Shown here: one piece after another, positions 47,409 through 56,309 of the stretch
Numbering within the stretch: the first letter of the stretch is position 1
Layout: every line of letters begins with the position of its first letter
DNA from: Brucella sp. 21LCYQ03
Lineage (GTDB): Bacteria > Pseudomonadota > Alphaproteobacteria > Rhizobiales > Rhizobiaceae
Reading direction: 5' to 3'
DNA: 64,000 bases
Assembly: GCF_023554105.1 (NCBI RefSeq)
Contig: NZ_JAMJWE010000003.1
Span: 271,705-335,704, forward strand
Made by a program: the position numbers and the translations under genes
The notes under the pieces: model-generated
Told to the model about the DNA's origin: nothing
The model's input: only the letters and a program-made list of their open reading frames with translations
The model's database searches: none

Positions 47409-48533
47409 ATGCAGAATACACCGCTTGCGGGTCTTAAAGTCATTGAGCTGGCCCGCATTCTGGCAGGTCCATGGGTCGGACAGACACTGTCCGACCTTGG
47501 TGCCGACGTCATCAAGGTCGAAAGCCCTGAAGGTGACGACACCCGCACATGGGGGCCGCCATTTATCGAGGTTGAAGGCGAAAAGTCGGCAGCCTATTTC
47601 CACGCCTGTAATCGTGGCAAGCAATCGATTGTTGCTGATTTTCGCTCTGATGAGGGCAGGGAGCTCGTGCGCAAGCTGGTTGCCGATGCGGATGTGGTGA
47701 TTGAAAATTTCAAGCTCGGCGGTCTTGATAAATACGGCCTCGACTATGAAAGCCTGAAAGCGATCAATCCGCGGCTGATCTATTGCTCAATCACGGGTTT
47801 TGGTCACACCGGGCCTTATGCAGAACGTGCGGGTTATGATTTCATGATCCAGGGCATGGGTGGCATCATGGACCTGACTGGCAAGCCGGACGGGCAACCG
47901 CAGAAGATTGGTGTGGCTTTCGCAGACATTTTTACTGGGCTTTACAGCGTCATTGCTATCCAGTCGGCTCTCATCATGCGTGAGCGCACGGGCAAGGGTC
48001 AGCATATCGATATGGCGCTGTTTGATTGCATGTCGGCGGTTCTTGCCAATCAGGCGATGAATTATCTGGCGTCCGGCGTTTCGCCCAAGCGTATGGGCAA
48101 TGCGCATCCCAATATCGCACCTTATCAGACGCTGCCTGTATCGGACGGTTACTTCATTATCGCCTGCGGTAATGACGGGCAGTTTGCAAAACTGACGGCT
48201 TTGCTGGGAATCGGTGAAATCGCGCGCGATTCCCGCTTCCTCACCAATGCATCGCGCGTCGCCAATCGCGATGCACTGACAGCAATTCTTGAAGAGCGTA
48301 CAACGCAATGGTTACGGGACGATCTTCTGGCAGCGCTTGCTAAGGCAGGGGTGCCCGCCGGACCCATCAACACTGTTGAAGATGTGTTTGCCGATCCGCA
48401 ATTCATCGCCCGTCAGATGAGAATCGATCCCGATGGTGTGCCGGGCTTACGTACGCCAATCCGATTCTCGGACGCCGAACTGAAGCTCGACAGGCGATCA
48501 CCGAAACTGGGCGAGCATAAGAATGATATATAA
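47409..48533 (+). CDS. CaiB/BaiF class III CoA-transferase, probable glutarate CoA-transferase
   Basis: Moves CoA between acids; 374 residues. Signatures: PLAGLKVIELARILAGPWVG at the N-terminus, ADVIKVESPEGDDTR, NRGKQSIVADFRS, and the catalytic Asp in IGVAFADIFTGLYS. Its place after gcdH and near a gcdR-like regulator suggests a succinyl-CoA:glutarate CoA-transferase, as gcdG in Pseudomonas and SUGCT in mammals. The family assignment is firm, the substrate inferred. The 126-bp gap to gcdH holds palindromic repeats, so it may be on the same transcript. Confidence 0.88.
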   Translation: MQNTPLAGLKVIELARILAGPWVGQTLSDLGADVIKVESPEGDDTRTWGPPFIEVEGEKSAAYFHACNRGKQSIVADFRSDEGRELVRKLVADADVVIENFKLGGLDKYGLDYESLKAINPRLIYCSITGFGHTGPYAERAGYDFMIQGMGGIMDLTGKPDGQPQKIGVAFADIFTGLYSVIAIQSALIMRERTGKGQHIDMALFDCMSAVLANQAMNYLASGVSPKRMGNAHPNIAPYQTLPVSDGYFIIACGNDGQFAKLTALLGIGEIARDSRFLTNASRVANRDALTAILEERTTQWLRDDLLAALAKAGVPAGPINTVEDVFADPQFIARQMRIDPDGVPGLRTPIRFSDAELKLDRRSPKLGEHKNDI

Positions 48534-48534
48534 C

Positions 48535-48617
48535 AAAAACCCCGCTCTTTACTTGAACGCGCATCTTATCTGAAAACCGTTTCACACTTTTCAGGATGCG
48601 CTTGGAGCGGGGTTTTT
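48535..48617. terminator. Composite terminator enclosing REP-like element (copy B)
   Basis: The outer stem AAAAACCCCGCTC (48535-48547) pairs with GAGCGGGGTTTTT (48605-48617), giving a bidirectional terminator. Nested inside are GCGCATC/GATGCGC (48559-48565 / 48595-48601) and CTGAAAA/TTTTCAG, a REP-like element whose minus-strand core is AAAAGTGTGAAACGGTTTTC. Confidence 0.8.
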
Positions 48618-48623
48618 AGTGGG

Positions 48624-48836
48624 TCAGTTGTCGGTGGCGACCATCACGTCTGATGCTTTAACCACTGCATAGGCCGTCTTGCCAACCTTGAGGTCAAGTT
48701 CATCCACGGCTTCATTGGTGATTGATGAGGTAACAACGACACCATTTCCGATATCAATGCGGATATGCGCCGTGGTTGCACCTTTGGTGACATCGACGAT
48801 TGTGCCTTTGAGGCGATTGCGTGCGCTGATTTTCAT
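48624..48836 (-). CDS. Molybdenum-pterin-binding TOBE domain protein (Mop-like)
   Basis: A single 70-residue TOBE domain: MKISARNRLKGTIVDVTKGA, then HIRIDIGNGVVVTSSITNEA and [16 protein letters not shown]. Such small molbindins store or buffer molybdate in the cytosol, or act with ModE/ModABC, none of which is visible here. The frame extends upstream to 48926, but GGGAAGAAAC precedes ATG 48836 and the domain starts there. Convergent with the CoA-transferase gene across the composite terminator. Confidence 0.87.
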   Translation of the reverse strand: MKISARNRLKGTIVDVTKGATTAHIRIDIGNGVVVTSSITNEAVDELDLKVGKTAYAVVKASDVMVATDN

Positions 48837-48968
48837 TGTTTCTTCCCGTCGTTGATTGGCGTCTGCATGATGCAATAAAGCATTTTTGCAGGTTGGATAA
48901 CATCCCAAATTCGAGAAGTTATTCATTGCTGCAGCACAAAAAAATCAAATTTTTCTCAGGGAAGAGAA

Positions 48969-49053
48969 TGGTGCGGTCGAGAAGACTCGAACTTCCACGG
49001 GTTGCCCCACAGCGACCTCAACGCTGCGCGTCTACCAATTCCGCCACGACCGC
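48969..49053 (-). tRNA. tRNA-Leu (GAG), copy 1
   Basis: 85 nt with CCA encoded. On the minus strand: acceptor GCGGTCG pairs with CGACCGC, the D arm is GCGGAATTGGTAGACGC, the anticodon stem-loop is CAGCG-TTGAGGT-CGCTG with anticodon GAG (49017-49019), followed by a long class II variable arm TGGGGCAACCCGTGG and the T loop GTTCGAGTC. It is identical to copy 2, 300 bp away. Confidence 0.95.
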
Positions 49054-49268
49054 ACTGTGTGGTAGAAGCTGAACAATGTCAGCGAGAGGGCATTTAGCAA
49101 AACAATTTCGACTGCACAAGGCGATTCTTCAAGTTGATAACAATTGAATGAAATTAATTCATAAAACTCTTAAATACATGATTTAAAATACAAAAAAGCT
49201 TCGCATCATCTGGAGTAAACCAGATAGCAAAGCTTCGATACAAATAGGTCATATATTTTGGGAAAGAA

Positions 49269-49353
49269 TGGTGCGGTCGAGAAGACTCGAACTTCCACGG
49301 GTTGCCCCACAGCGACCTCAACGCTGCGCGTCTACCAATTCCGCCACGACCGC
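49269..49353 (-). tRNA. tRNA-Leu (GAG), copy 2
   Basis: Identical in every base to copy 1, with anticodon GAG at 49317-49319. Identity continues beyond the tRNA: about 122 bp (from 49265 to 49386) match the first copy with a single difference at 49377, then the flank diverges gradually. The 300-bp unit was therefore duplicated in tandem. Both are divergent in sense from gcdH genes and read toward the TOBE gene. Confidence 0.95.
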
Positions 49354-49475
49354 ACTGTGTGGTAGAAGCTGAACAAAGTCAGCGAGGAGCCATCTAGCAA
49401 ATCGATCCGACAGGCACAAGCCTATTCTTTAGCGAGTTTCAATCTTTTTTGAAATATCGGTGAAATATCGAATTA

Positions 49476-50420
49476 TTAAGCACTTATGCTCTGTAGACGC
49501 CTGATATCTTCCAATCGTTTCACCGTTTCCGCATAGCCAATGTCGATTGCTTCGGAAGCGCGGTGAAAGTCGGCAAGGCCAATTTGTCCAACAGTTGGCA
49601 TCAAGGAGACATCAGGCGGATCACCAGCCATACGGGCGCGGGAAATGCGGTCCTGAATGATGTTGAAAGCTTCCATCATTACCCCGGTAATACCAAGACG
49701 ACCTTCATTTCCACCATGAATCATTTCGCTTAACGTATCTGGATGCGATTGCGCATGTTTGATAACAGCGGCACGTCCGAACTGATCATAATGCAGATTA
49801 ACGGCCAGCACCAAGCGCTGCTCATAAGCGCGACAGACAGAGACGGGCACAGGATTGACGAGGGTTCCATCAACAAGAATGCGTTCCTGCCAGCGAACCG
49901 GCTCGAATATGCCGGGTAGGGCATATGATGCACGCATGGCTTCAACCAGCGGGCCGGTAGAGAGCCAGATTTCATGACCGGTGCGCAATTCTGTGCATAC
50001 TGCCACAAAGGGCCGGTCAAGATCTTCGAGACGCAAACCATCGAGGTGTTCGCGCATCCTGCTATCAAGCTTCATGCCACCGAAAAGACCACTGCCGCGC
50101 AAGGTTATGTCCAGAAGATTGAACATGCGCCGTCGTGTTAAACTACGTGCAAACTCTTCCAGCTGATCGAGCTTCCCTGCGAGATAGCAACCACCGACCA
50201 GTGCGCCGATTGATGTGCCGGCGATCATTTCGATTTCGATACCCGCTTCATCAAGAGCGCGAAGTACGCCGATATGAGCCCAGCCGCGTGCTGCGCCGCC
50301 GCCTAATGCGAGTGCGATTCGTCGTGGCTCAGGTCGGGCTTGAGGCTTGGCGATTTCGGCACCTTCGATGTTCAAAGGCTGCGAACTGGCTGCTTTACGC
50401 TTTTGACCCCAAGGGAACAT
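49476..50420 (-). CDS. Patatin-like phospholipase family protein (RssA/NTE type)
   Basis: Ser-Asp lipid hydrolase, 314 residues from ATG 50420 (MFPWGQKRKAASS), with AGAGG upstream; the frame extends 18 codons further. The oxyanion loop is ALGGGAARGWAHIGVL, the nucleophile elbow GTSIGALVGG, and the catalytic Asp is in LVDGTLVNPVPV. There is no signal peptide or membrane helix, so it should be cytosolic or peripheral. The substrate is unknown. It lies downstream of hisI and folE on the same strand with a 128-bp gap holding a REP-like element. Confidence 0.9.
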   Translation of the reverse strand: MFPWGQKRKAASSQPLNIEGAEIAKPQARPEPRRIALALGGGAARGWAHIGVLRALDEAGIEIEMIAGTSIGALVGGCYLAGKLDQLEEFARSLTRRRMFNLLDITLRGSGLFGGMKLDSRMREHLDGLRLEDLDRPFVAVCTELRTGHEIWLSTGPLVEAMRASYALPGIFEPVRWQERILVDGTLVNPVPVSVCRAYEQRLVLAVNLHYDQFGRAAVIKHAQSHPDTLSEMIHGGNEGRLGITGVMMEAFNIIQDRISRARMAGDPPDVSLMPTVGQIGLADFHRASEAIDIGYAETVKRLEDIRRLQSISA

Positions 50421-50507
50421 ATCGATCAACACCTCTTGTTTCGGTGAGTTTATCAAAACACTGTAGCGAAACAATAAATGTTAAAAATAACAGCTCGGAA
50501 AAATTAA

Positions 50508-50548
50508 AGCGCATCACGAAAGGTGCGAAGTGGTTTTCTGGGCGCGCT
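50508..50548. repeat. Degenerate REP-like element (copy C), after hisI
   Basis: AGCGC (50508-50512) pairs with GCGCT (50544-50548). The interior AAAGGTGCGAAGTGGTTTTC matches the AAAGTGNGAANCGGTTTT core with two or three changes. Confidence 0.55.
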
Positions 50549-50974
50549 CTAATGGTCGTGGCCGCACGAGCCTTCAATAGAAAGGCTAACCTGACCATTT
50601 TCGGACTGAACTTGCCGGTAGAAACACGAGCGGCGCCCGGTATGGCAGGTTGGACCATCGCCAGCCACGCTGACTTTTAGCCACAGTGCGTCCTGATCGC
50701 AATCGGTGCGCAGTTCGATCACGCTTTGCAGATTACCAGAGGTCTCGCCTTTTTTCCAAAGTTTGGATCGCGAGCGGGACCAGTAATGCGCGATGCCGGT
50801 TTCGAGCGTCAGGCGCAACGCTTCGTCGTTCATATGCGCAACCATCAACAACTCGCCATCCTGTGCGTCAGTGACGACTGCAGTGATAAGGCCGGAAGCG
50901 TCAAAGCGCGGCATGAAAACCGCGCCTTCTTCAATTGCCTTCTTGTCGGAAGGCTGTGCTGGAAAACTGCTCAT
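50549..50974 (-). CDS. hisI: Phosphoribosyl-AMP cyclohydrolase HisI
   Basis: Third step of histidine synthesis: opens the adenine ring of PR-AMP. It has 141 residues and is the single-domain form without the HisE pyrophosphohydrolase. Zinc and magnesium motifs are seen in the [20 protein letters not shown] segment and in [10 protein letters not shown]. No other his gene is adjacent. It begins 20 bp after folE, so the two are probably cotranscribed. The start ATG 50974 gives [12 protein letters not shown]. Confidence 0.95.
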   Translation of the reverse strand: MSSFPAQPSDKKAIEEGAVFMPRFDASGLITAVVTDAQDGELLMVAHMNDEALRLTLETGIAHYWSRSRSKLWKKGETSGNLQSVIELRTDCDQDALWLKVSVAGDGPTCHTGRRSCFYRQVQSENGQVSLSIEGSCGHDH

Positions 50975-50994
50975 TTTTGCGCCTGATAATATGC

Positions 50995-51615
50995 TTACTT
51001 ACGAATGAGAGACATGAAACGAACCTGTTCGTTCACGTCTGTCTTATAATCGCCGGTAAAGGTCGTGGTGATTGTGCTTGCACCCTGCTTGCGGATGCCA
51101 CGCATCGCCATGCACATATGTTCAGCGTCAATCAATACGGCAACGCCGCGCGGCTTCAAAATACGCTGAATGCTGTCAGCGATCTGAGCCGTAATGCTTT
51201 CCTGCGTTTGCAGGCGACGGGCAAAGATGTCAACAACACGTGCGATTTTTGACAGGCCAAGCACTTTTCCATCCGGTAGATAAGCGACATGCGCTTTACC
51301 GATGATCGGCACCATATGGTGTTCGCAATGCGAGAAGAACGAAATATCCTTCACCAGCACCATATCGTCATAGCCGGATACTTCTTCAAAGGTGGTGCCA
51401 AGCACCTCTTCAGGGCTTTCGGCATATCCGCCAAAAAGTTCGCTATATGATTTTGCTACACGCTTCGGTGTATCAAGCAGACCTTCGCGGTCCGGATTAT
51501 CTCCTGCCCAGAGAAGGAGGGTGCGTACTGCAGCTTCTGCTTCAGCCTGCGTTGGCTTTTGCAATTGTGCTGATGCAATAGATTCGTCACGGATTTTTTT
51601 GATGCGCGCGTCCAT
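50995..51615 (-). CDS. folE: GTP cyclohydrolase I FolE
   Basis: Makes 7,8-dihydroneopterin triphosphate, the first step of folate synthesis and also a queuosine precursor step used by queA/tgt. It has 206 residues, FolE type I. The zinc ligands are in [20 protein letters not shown] and in the later [13 protein letters not shown], with the QTQE segment ([20 protein letters not shown]) also present. ATG 51615 ([13 protein letters not shown]) follows GGAGAATAACG. It is divergent from the IscU-like gene. Confidence 0.96.
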   Translation of the reverse strand: MDARIKKIRDESIASAQLQKPTQAEAEAAVRTLLLWAGDNPDREGLLDTPKRVAKSYSELFGGYAESPEEVLGTTFEEVSGYDDMVLVKDISFFSHCEHHMVPIIGKAHVAYLPDGKVLGLSKIARVVDIFARRLQTQESITAQIADSIQRILKPRGVAVLIDAEHMCMAMRGIRKQGASTITTTFTGDYKTDVNEQVRFMSLIRK

Positions 51616-51885
51616 CGTTATTCTCCAGTAGTCTCCTTCAAAGAGGAGACGAGTTAAACGGACAATACAACGATGCGCTCAGTCATCAGAGGTCTGAGCG
51701 TGCGGTGTATTGATCCGACAACACCAAGCTGCCGGACAGGAATTTCTGCGACTTCATAACCATGTGATAATCTGACCATGGCGCAGTCGCGACTTGCCTA
51801 TTATATAGAGCGCAAAATGCAACTTCAAACCGTAACCGGGCGACAATTTTACGTATTTATCCGGCAAGGCAGAAAGTTCGTCTCA

Positions 51886-52326
51886 ATGATCGACGATGTT
51901 TATAATAAACGTATCCTTGAATTTGCAGGGAATATTGAAAAGCTTGGCCGTATTGCGGATCCAGATGCGGTCGCAACCGTTCACTCAAAATTGTGCGGTT
52001 CTACCCTCACGGTCTATCTTAAGATGCATGATGGTGTGGTTACCGACTTTGCGCATGAGGTAAAAGCCTGCGCATTGGGGCAGGCGTCATCGTCGGTTAT
52101 GGCACGGAATATCATCGGCTGTTCATCCGAAGAACTGCGGGCAGTGCGCGATTCGATGTACGCGATGCTGAAAGAAAACGGTCCTGCTCCCGAAGGCCGA
52201 TTTGAGGATTTAAAATATTTCGAGCCAGTGCGCGAATATAAGGCTCGTCATGCTTCGACGCTTTTGACGTTTGATGCGGTTGTCGATTGTATTCGCCAAA
52301 TCGAAGAAAAGGTGCAGGCCGCCTGA
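51886..52326 (+). CDS. IscU/NifU-N-like iron-sulfur scaffold lacking the third cysteine
   Basis: A 146-residue NifU_N domain protein from ATG 51886 (MIDDVYNKRILEFAGNIEKL); the open frame extends 36 codons further without family likeness. In IscU three cysteines and Asp39 hold the cluster. Here Cys37 (KLCGST) and Cys62 (KACALGQASSS) remain, but the residue after Cys37-Gly is Ser rather than Asp, and the third ligand position reads RHAS with Ala123 where IscU has HCS. It may be a carrier or regulator rather than a standard scaffold. No isc or suf genes are adjacent. Its stop overlaps the yidD start. Confidence 0.82.
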   Translation: MIDDVYNKRILEFAGNIEKLGRIADPDAVATVHSKLCGSTLTVYLKMHDGVVTDFAHEVKACALGQASSSVMARNIIGCSSEELRAVRDSMYAMLKENGPAPEGRFEDLKYFEPVREYKARHASTLLTFDAVVDCIRQIEEKVQAA

Positions 52327-52697
52327 TGTGTGGTTGCGGGAAAGATCACGTGGGTGATACCGATACACACAAAAAGCGTCAGACCCGCAACTTCACCGAT
52401 CCGTGGCGCAAAACGCCGGGCAGGGTGTTTGGTACGAGTTTGATACGATTATATCAGCTCACACTTTCCTCTTTCATCGGCAATTCGTGCCGCCATATGC
52501 CAACCTGTTCCGAATATACATACGAATCTGTAGCACGATATGGCTTGTGGAGTGGCAGCTGGATGGGGCTTTTCCGGATCATGCGTTGTGGGCCGATGGG
52601 TACCCACGGTTTTGATCCCGTGCCGAGAGAATTAATTCCTTATTTCAAGTGGTATTTGCCGTGGCGTTATTGGCGCGTTTCGTCACCGAAAAATTAA
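52326..52697 (+). CDS. yidD: Membrane protein insertion efficiency factor YidD
   Basis: Small membrane-associated protein that helps YidC insert inner-membrane proteins. It has 123 residues from ATG 52326, overlapping the preceding stop by one base (TGATG). Family core: LIRLYQLTLSSFIGNSCRHM, PTCSEYTYESVARYGLWSGS and RCGPMGTHGFDPVP. The N-terminal extension of about 35 residues with MCGCGKDH and many charged residues is longer than in most YidD proteins. The usual rpmH-rnpA-yidC context is absent. Confidence 0.92.
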   Translation: MCGCGKDHVGDTDTHKKRQTRNFTDPWRKTPGRVFGTSLIRLYQLTLSSFIGNSCRHMPTCSEYTYESVARYGLWSGSWMGLFRIMRCGPMGTHGFDPVPRELIPYFKWYLPWRYWRVSSPKN

Positions 52698-52856
52698 ATT
52701 CTTTTATAAAAAAACTGTTGATCAATTCTGCGCTGATTAGAATTCGTTAATGATAATTCTGTTTTATCAGGAAACGCAAATCAGTTTTAAACAACGTCTT
52801 TTTGACGCCGCATTTCAGCTGCATTTGCATCGTGTTTTCTAGTCTTGCGAGCCATC

Positions 52857-54080
52857 ATGCATAAATCGTCCTCCCGCATCGCCCAGCTTATTGCCGGTGT
52901 TGCGCTTTCTGCCAGTGTTTTCTGTGCAACCAGCGCCATGGCCAATGTTTCTTGGGTCGTATTTGATGCGGATACGGGCGTTGTGGTTGGACAAGACGGA
53001 GCAACTGAGCAACACGCGCCAGCATCGCTGGCCAAAATGATGACGCTCTATCTGGCATTTGAAGCATTGAAGACAGGTCGTATCCATTGGGACGACCAAA
53101 TGCCGGTGACAAAAAATGCTTCGGCGAAAGTCCGCATGAAGCTTTATCTCAAACCCGGTGAGACGATTTCCGTTCGTGACGCTATTAACGGCATGATTAT
53201 CGTATCGGCTAATGATGCTGCAACAGTTATGGGTGAGTATCTCGGCGGTTCGGAAGCAGGTTTCGGACGCCTTATGACGCAAAAAGCCCGCAACCTTGGC
53301 ATGAAGAGCACCTATTTCGTCAACCCATCAGGTTTGACAGGGCATTTGCCACAGCTGACAACTGCGCGCGATATGGCGGTGCTTGGAATGTCGCTGCGTC
53401 GCGATTTTCCGCAGGAATACGCGTTATTTTCACAGCGTTCGTTTGAATATAAAGGTCGCCCATTTAACGGCCATAACAATCTGATGTATCGTTATCAGGG
53501 CGTTGACGGCATTAAGACCGGATATACTGACGTATCGGGCTATAATCTGGTTTCATCTGCAATCATCAATAACAAGCATCTTGTTGGCGTTGTTCTCGGA
53601 GCCGGATCGTCACGCGAGCGCGATGATCGCATGTCGAAGCTCCTTACGCGCTTTGGCACAGAAGGTGCTGGATTTGCAGGACGTGAGCTGACTGCGTTTG
53701 CTGCGCCAATTGAAAATGCACTGCCAATCGTCACGCAGATTAAGACGCCTGAGCCAAAAGAAGATGCCGTCTCGGATATGATCGATGATTCCAAAATAGA
53801 GCAGGGCGATGGTGGTTTTCTGGTCAATCCTGCAGCGTCACCATGGCGTGTTCAGGTCGGCATGACGCCATCGCGTAAAGGTGCCGATGAGTTGCAGGCG
53901 AAATATTTGCCAGTCGTAGACCGTTTGGTGCCGGGAACCAAAGCAGAGATTTCGACAGCGCCGCGCGGCCGCAAGCTTTATCGCGTTCGCTTTACCGGCT
54001 TTAAAGATTCAGATGCTGCGCAAAGAACCTGTACCCAGCTTAAATTGCAGGGTGTTCCGTGCCTGGCTATTCGCAACTGA
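52857..54080 (+). CDS. D-alanyl-D-alanine carboxypeptidase with SPOR domain (DacF-like, PBP5/6 family)
   Basis: Periplasmic penicillin-binding protein that trims peptidoglycan pentapeptides. It has 407 residues from ATG 52857: a signal peptide (MHKSSSRIAQLIAGVALSAS, cleaved near SAMA), then the S11 peptidase motifs SxxK at Ser57-Lys60 (SLAK), SxN at 117-119 (SAN) and KTG at 220-222. The C-terminus, from about residue 320 (PWRVQVGMTPSRKGADEL to LAIRN), is a SPOR domain, which binds denuded septal glycan and so points to the division site. A TTG four codons upstream is possible but less likely. Confidence 0.92.
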   Translation: MHKSSSRIAQLIAGVALSASVFCATSAMANVSWVVFDADTGVVVGQDGATEQHAPASLAKMMTLYLAFEALKTGRIHWDDQMPVTKNASAKVRMKLYLKPGETISVRDAINGMIIVSANDAATVMGEYLGGSEAGFGRLMTQKARNLGMKSTYFVNPSGLTGHLPQLTTARDMAVLGMSLRRDFPQEYALFSQRSFEYKGRPFNGHNNLMYRYQGVDGIKTGYTDVSGYNLVSSAIINNKHLVGVVLGAGSSRERDDRMSKLLTRFGTEGAGFAGRELTAFAAPIENALPIVTQIKTPEPKEDAVSDMIDDSKIEQGDGGFLVNPAASPWRVQVGMTPSRKGADELQAKYLPVVDRLVPGTKAEISTAPRGRKLYRVRFTGFKDSDAAQRTCTQLKLQGVPCLAIRN

Positions 54081-54288
54081 TTTCAGCCAGAATTATAAGA
54101 CGTCCTGAAAGCACCGTGATGCAGTTTGCCACGGTGCTTTTGCTTTACGTAGTGGCCAAAAAAGATTATTAGCCGGTCTTCATTTCCTGTTGTGTAAGCA
54201 ACATATAGATGGTTCTGCCAATTCAAAGCAGGATCGTTTCATGACTAACCACCCGCAATCGTTGGCGGGACTGGATAAGGACAATACG

Positions 54289-56259
54289 ATGTCGAATGTT
54301 TCCATGCAGTTTCCTGATGGATCGGTGCGCGAATATGATGCCGCAACAACCGGTTTCGAGTTAGCTGAATCAATCTCCAAATCACTCGCTAAAAAAGCCG
54401 TGGCTTATGCCGTAGATGGCACCGTGCGCGATCTGTCCGATCCGCTTGGCGCTTCCGGTGCAATTGAAATTCTGACCCGCGAAGACCCGCGCGCGCTCGA
54501 ACTGATCCGTCATGATACGGCACACGTTCTTGCAGAAGCCGTGCAGGAGCTTTTCCCCGGCACACAGGTTACGATTGGTCCAGTTATCGAGAATGGTTTT
54601 TATTACGACTTTGCGCGTAATGAACCTTTCACGCCCGATGATCTGCCGGTGATTGAAAAGAAAATGCGCGAAATCATTCAGCGCAACAAGCCGTTCACCA
54701 AGCAGATTTGGTCACGCGAAAAGGCCAAGCAGGTTTTTGCCGATAAGGGCGAGAACTATAAGGTCGAGCTCGTCGATGCGATTGCTGAAGGTCAGGATCT
54801 CAAGATCTACAATCAGGGCGAATGGTTCGATCTTTGCCGTGGGCCACATATGGCGTCCACAGGTCAGATCGGCAACTCGTTCAAGCTGATGAAGGTTGCT
54901 GGCGCTTACTGGCGCGGTGATTCAAACAATCCAATGCTGACCCGCATTTACGGAACAGCATTTGCCAATGATGCCGATCTCAACGCTTATCTTCATATGC
55001 TTGAAGAAGCCGAAAAACGCGATCACCGCCGTCTTGGCCGCGAAATGGATCTGTTCCATTTCCAGGAGGAAGGTCCGGGCGTTGTCTTCTGGCACGCCAA
55101 AGGCTGGCGCATGTTCCAGACGCTTGTGGCCTATATGCGTCGTCGCCTCGACAGCCATGGCTATCAGGAAGTCAACGCACCACAGGTGCTGGACAAGTCG
55201 CTTTGGGAAACTTCAGGTCACTGGGGTTGGTATCGCGACAACATGTTCAAGGTCACGGTTGCCGGTGATGATACCGACGATGACCGCGTGTTTGCACTAA
55301 AGCCGATGAACTGCCCGGGTCATGTTCAGATATTTAAGCATGGTCTTAAGTCTTACCGCGATCTACCTATAAAACTTGCAGAATTCGGCAATGTGCATCG
55401 TTATGAACCTTCGGGTGCTTTGCATGGATTGATGCGCGTTCGCGGCTTTACACAAGATGACGCGCATGTGTTCTGTACTGAAGAACAGATGGCTGCTGAA
55501 TGCCTGCGTATCAATGATCTCATTTTGTCGGTCTATAAGGATTTTGGCTTTAAAGAGATCACGATCAAACTTTCGACCCGCCCTGAAAAGCGCGTCGGTT
55601 CGGACGAATTGTGGGATCGCGCTGAAAGCGTGATGATGACGGTTCTTGAGCAGATCAAAGAACAATCAGATGATATCAAGACCGGCATTCTGCCGGGCGA
55701 AGGTGCCTTCTACGGTCCAAAGTTCGAATATACGCTGAAAGATGCGATCGGTCGCGAATGGCAGTGCGGAACGACACAGGTTGACTTCAACCTGCCGGAG
55801 CGTTTCGGTGCATTCTACATCGACAGCAATTCGGAAAAGACCCAGCCGGTTATGATCCATCGCGCGATCTGCGGATCGATGGAACGTTTCCTAGGCATCC
55901 TGATCGAAAATTTTGCCGGTCATATGCCACTTTGGTTCGCACCGATTCAGGTGGTTGTGGCGACCATTACGTCTGAAGCTGACGGTTATGCTGCTGAAGT
56001 AGCAGCTAAGCTCAAGGCTGCTGGCTTGCAGGTCGTGACTGACGTTCGCAATGAGAAGATCAACTACAAGGTCCGTGAACATTCGGTTCAGAAGGTTCCG
56101 GTCATTCTCGTTTGCGGTATGCGTGAAGCGGAAGAAAAGACGGTCAATATGCGCCGTCTTGGTTCACGTGATCAGGAATCGATGACGCTGGATGAGGCGA
56201 TTGCGCGTCTCACAGAAGAAGCAACGCCACCGGATTTGCTTCGTCTGCGCAATGCATAA
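54289..56259 (+). CDS. thrS: Threonyl-tRNA synthetase
   Basis: Class II synthetase, 656 residues from ATG 54289 ([17 protein letters not shown]), close to the length I recall for Brucella ThrS; AAGGA lies eight bases upstream. The frame stays open to 54190, with an ATG at 54241. Domains: TGS (1-65), editing SAD domain ([17 protein letters not shown] with the HxxxH type motif), catalytic core with motif 2 ([21 protein letters not shown]) and zinc ligand Cys in [13 protein letters not shown], motif 3 ([19 protein letters not shown]), and the anticodon-binding domain. Confidence 0.98.
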   Translation: MSNVSMQFPDGSVREYDAATTGFELAESISKSLAKKAVAYAVDGTVRDLSDPLGASGAIEILTREDPRALELIRHDTAHVLAEAVQELFPGTQVTIGPVIENGFYYDFARNEPFTPDDLPVIEKKMREIIQRNKPFTKQIWSREKAKQVFADKGENYKVELVDAIAEGQDLKIYNQGEWFDLCRGPHMASTGQIGNSFKLMKVAGAYWRGDSNNPMLTRIYGTAFANDADLNAYLHMLEEAEKRDHRRLGREMDLFHFQEEGPGVVFWHAKGWRMFQTLVAYMRRRLDSHGYQEVNAPQVLDKSLWETSGHWGWYRDNMFKVTVAGDDTDDDRVFALKPMNCPGHVQIFKHGLKSYRDLPIKLAEFGNVHRYEPSGALHGLMRVRGFTQDDAHVFCTEEQMAAECLRINDLILSVYKDFGFKEITIKLSTRPEKRVGSDELWDRAESVMMTVLEQIKEQSDDIKTGILPGEGAFYGPKFEYTLKDAIGREWQCGTTQVDFNLPERFGAFYIDSNSEKTQPVMIHRAICGSMERFLGILIENFAGHMPLWFAPIQVVVATITSEADGYAAEVAAKLKAAGLQVVTDVRNEKINYKVREHSVQKVPVILVCGMREAEEKTVNMRRLGSRDQESMTLDEAIARLTEEATPPDLLRLRNA

Positions 56260-56263
56260 TAAA

Positions 56264-56291
56264 AAAAGGCCCGCTTAAAGCGGGCCTTTTC
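56264..56291. terminator. Bidirectional terminator between thrS and the secreted protein gene
   Basis: AAAAGGCCCGCT-TAA-AGCGGGCCTTTT: a 12-bp stem with A and T flanks, between convergent genes. Confidence 0.93.
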
Positions 56292-56309
56292 ATTTCAGAT
56301 ATAATTTAA

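Noticed and set aside
48969..49353. tRNA genes as an integration site for a genomic island
   Set aside because: No integrase or attachment-type repeat of a tRNA end with foreign cargo; the repeat is a simple 300-bp tandem duplication.
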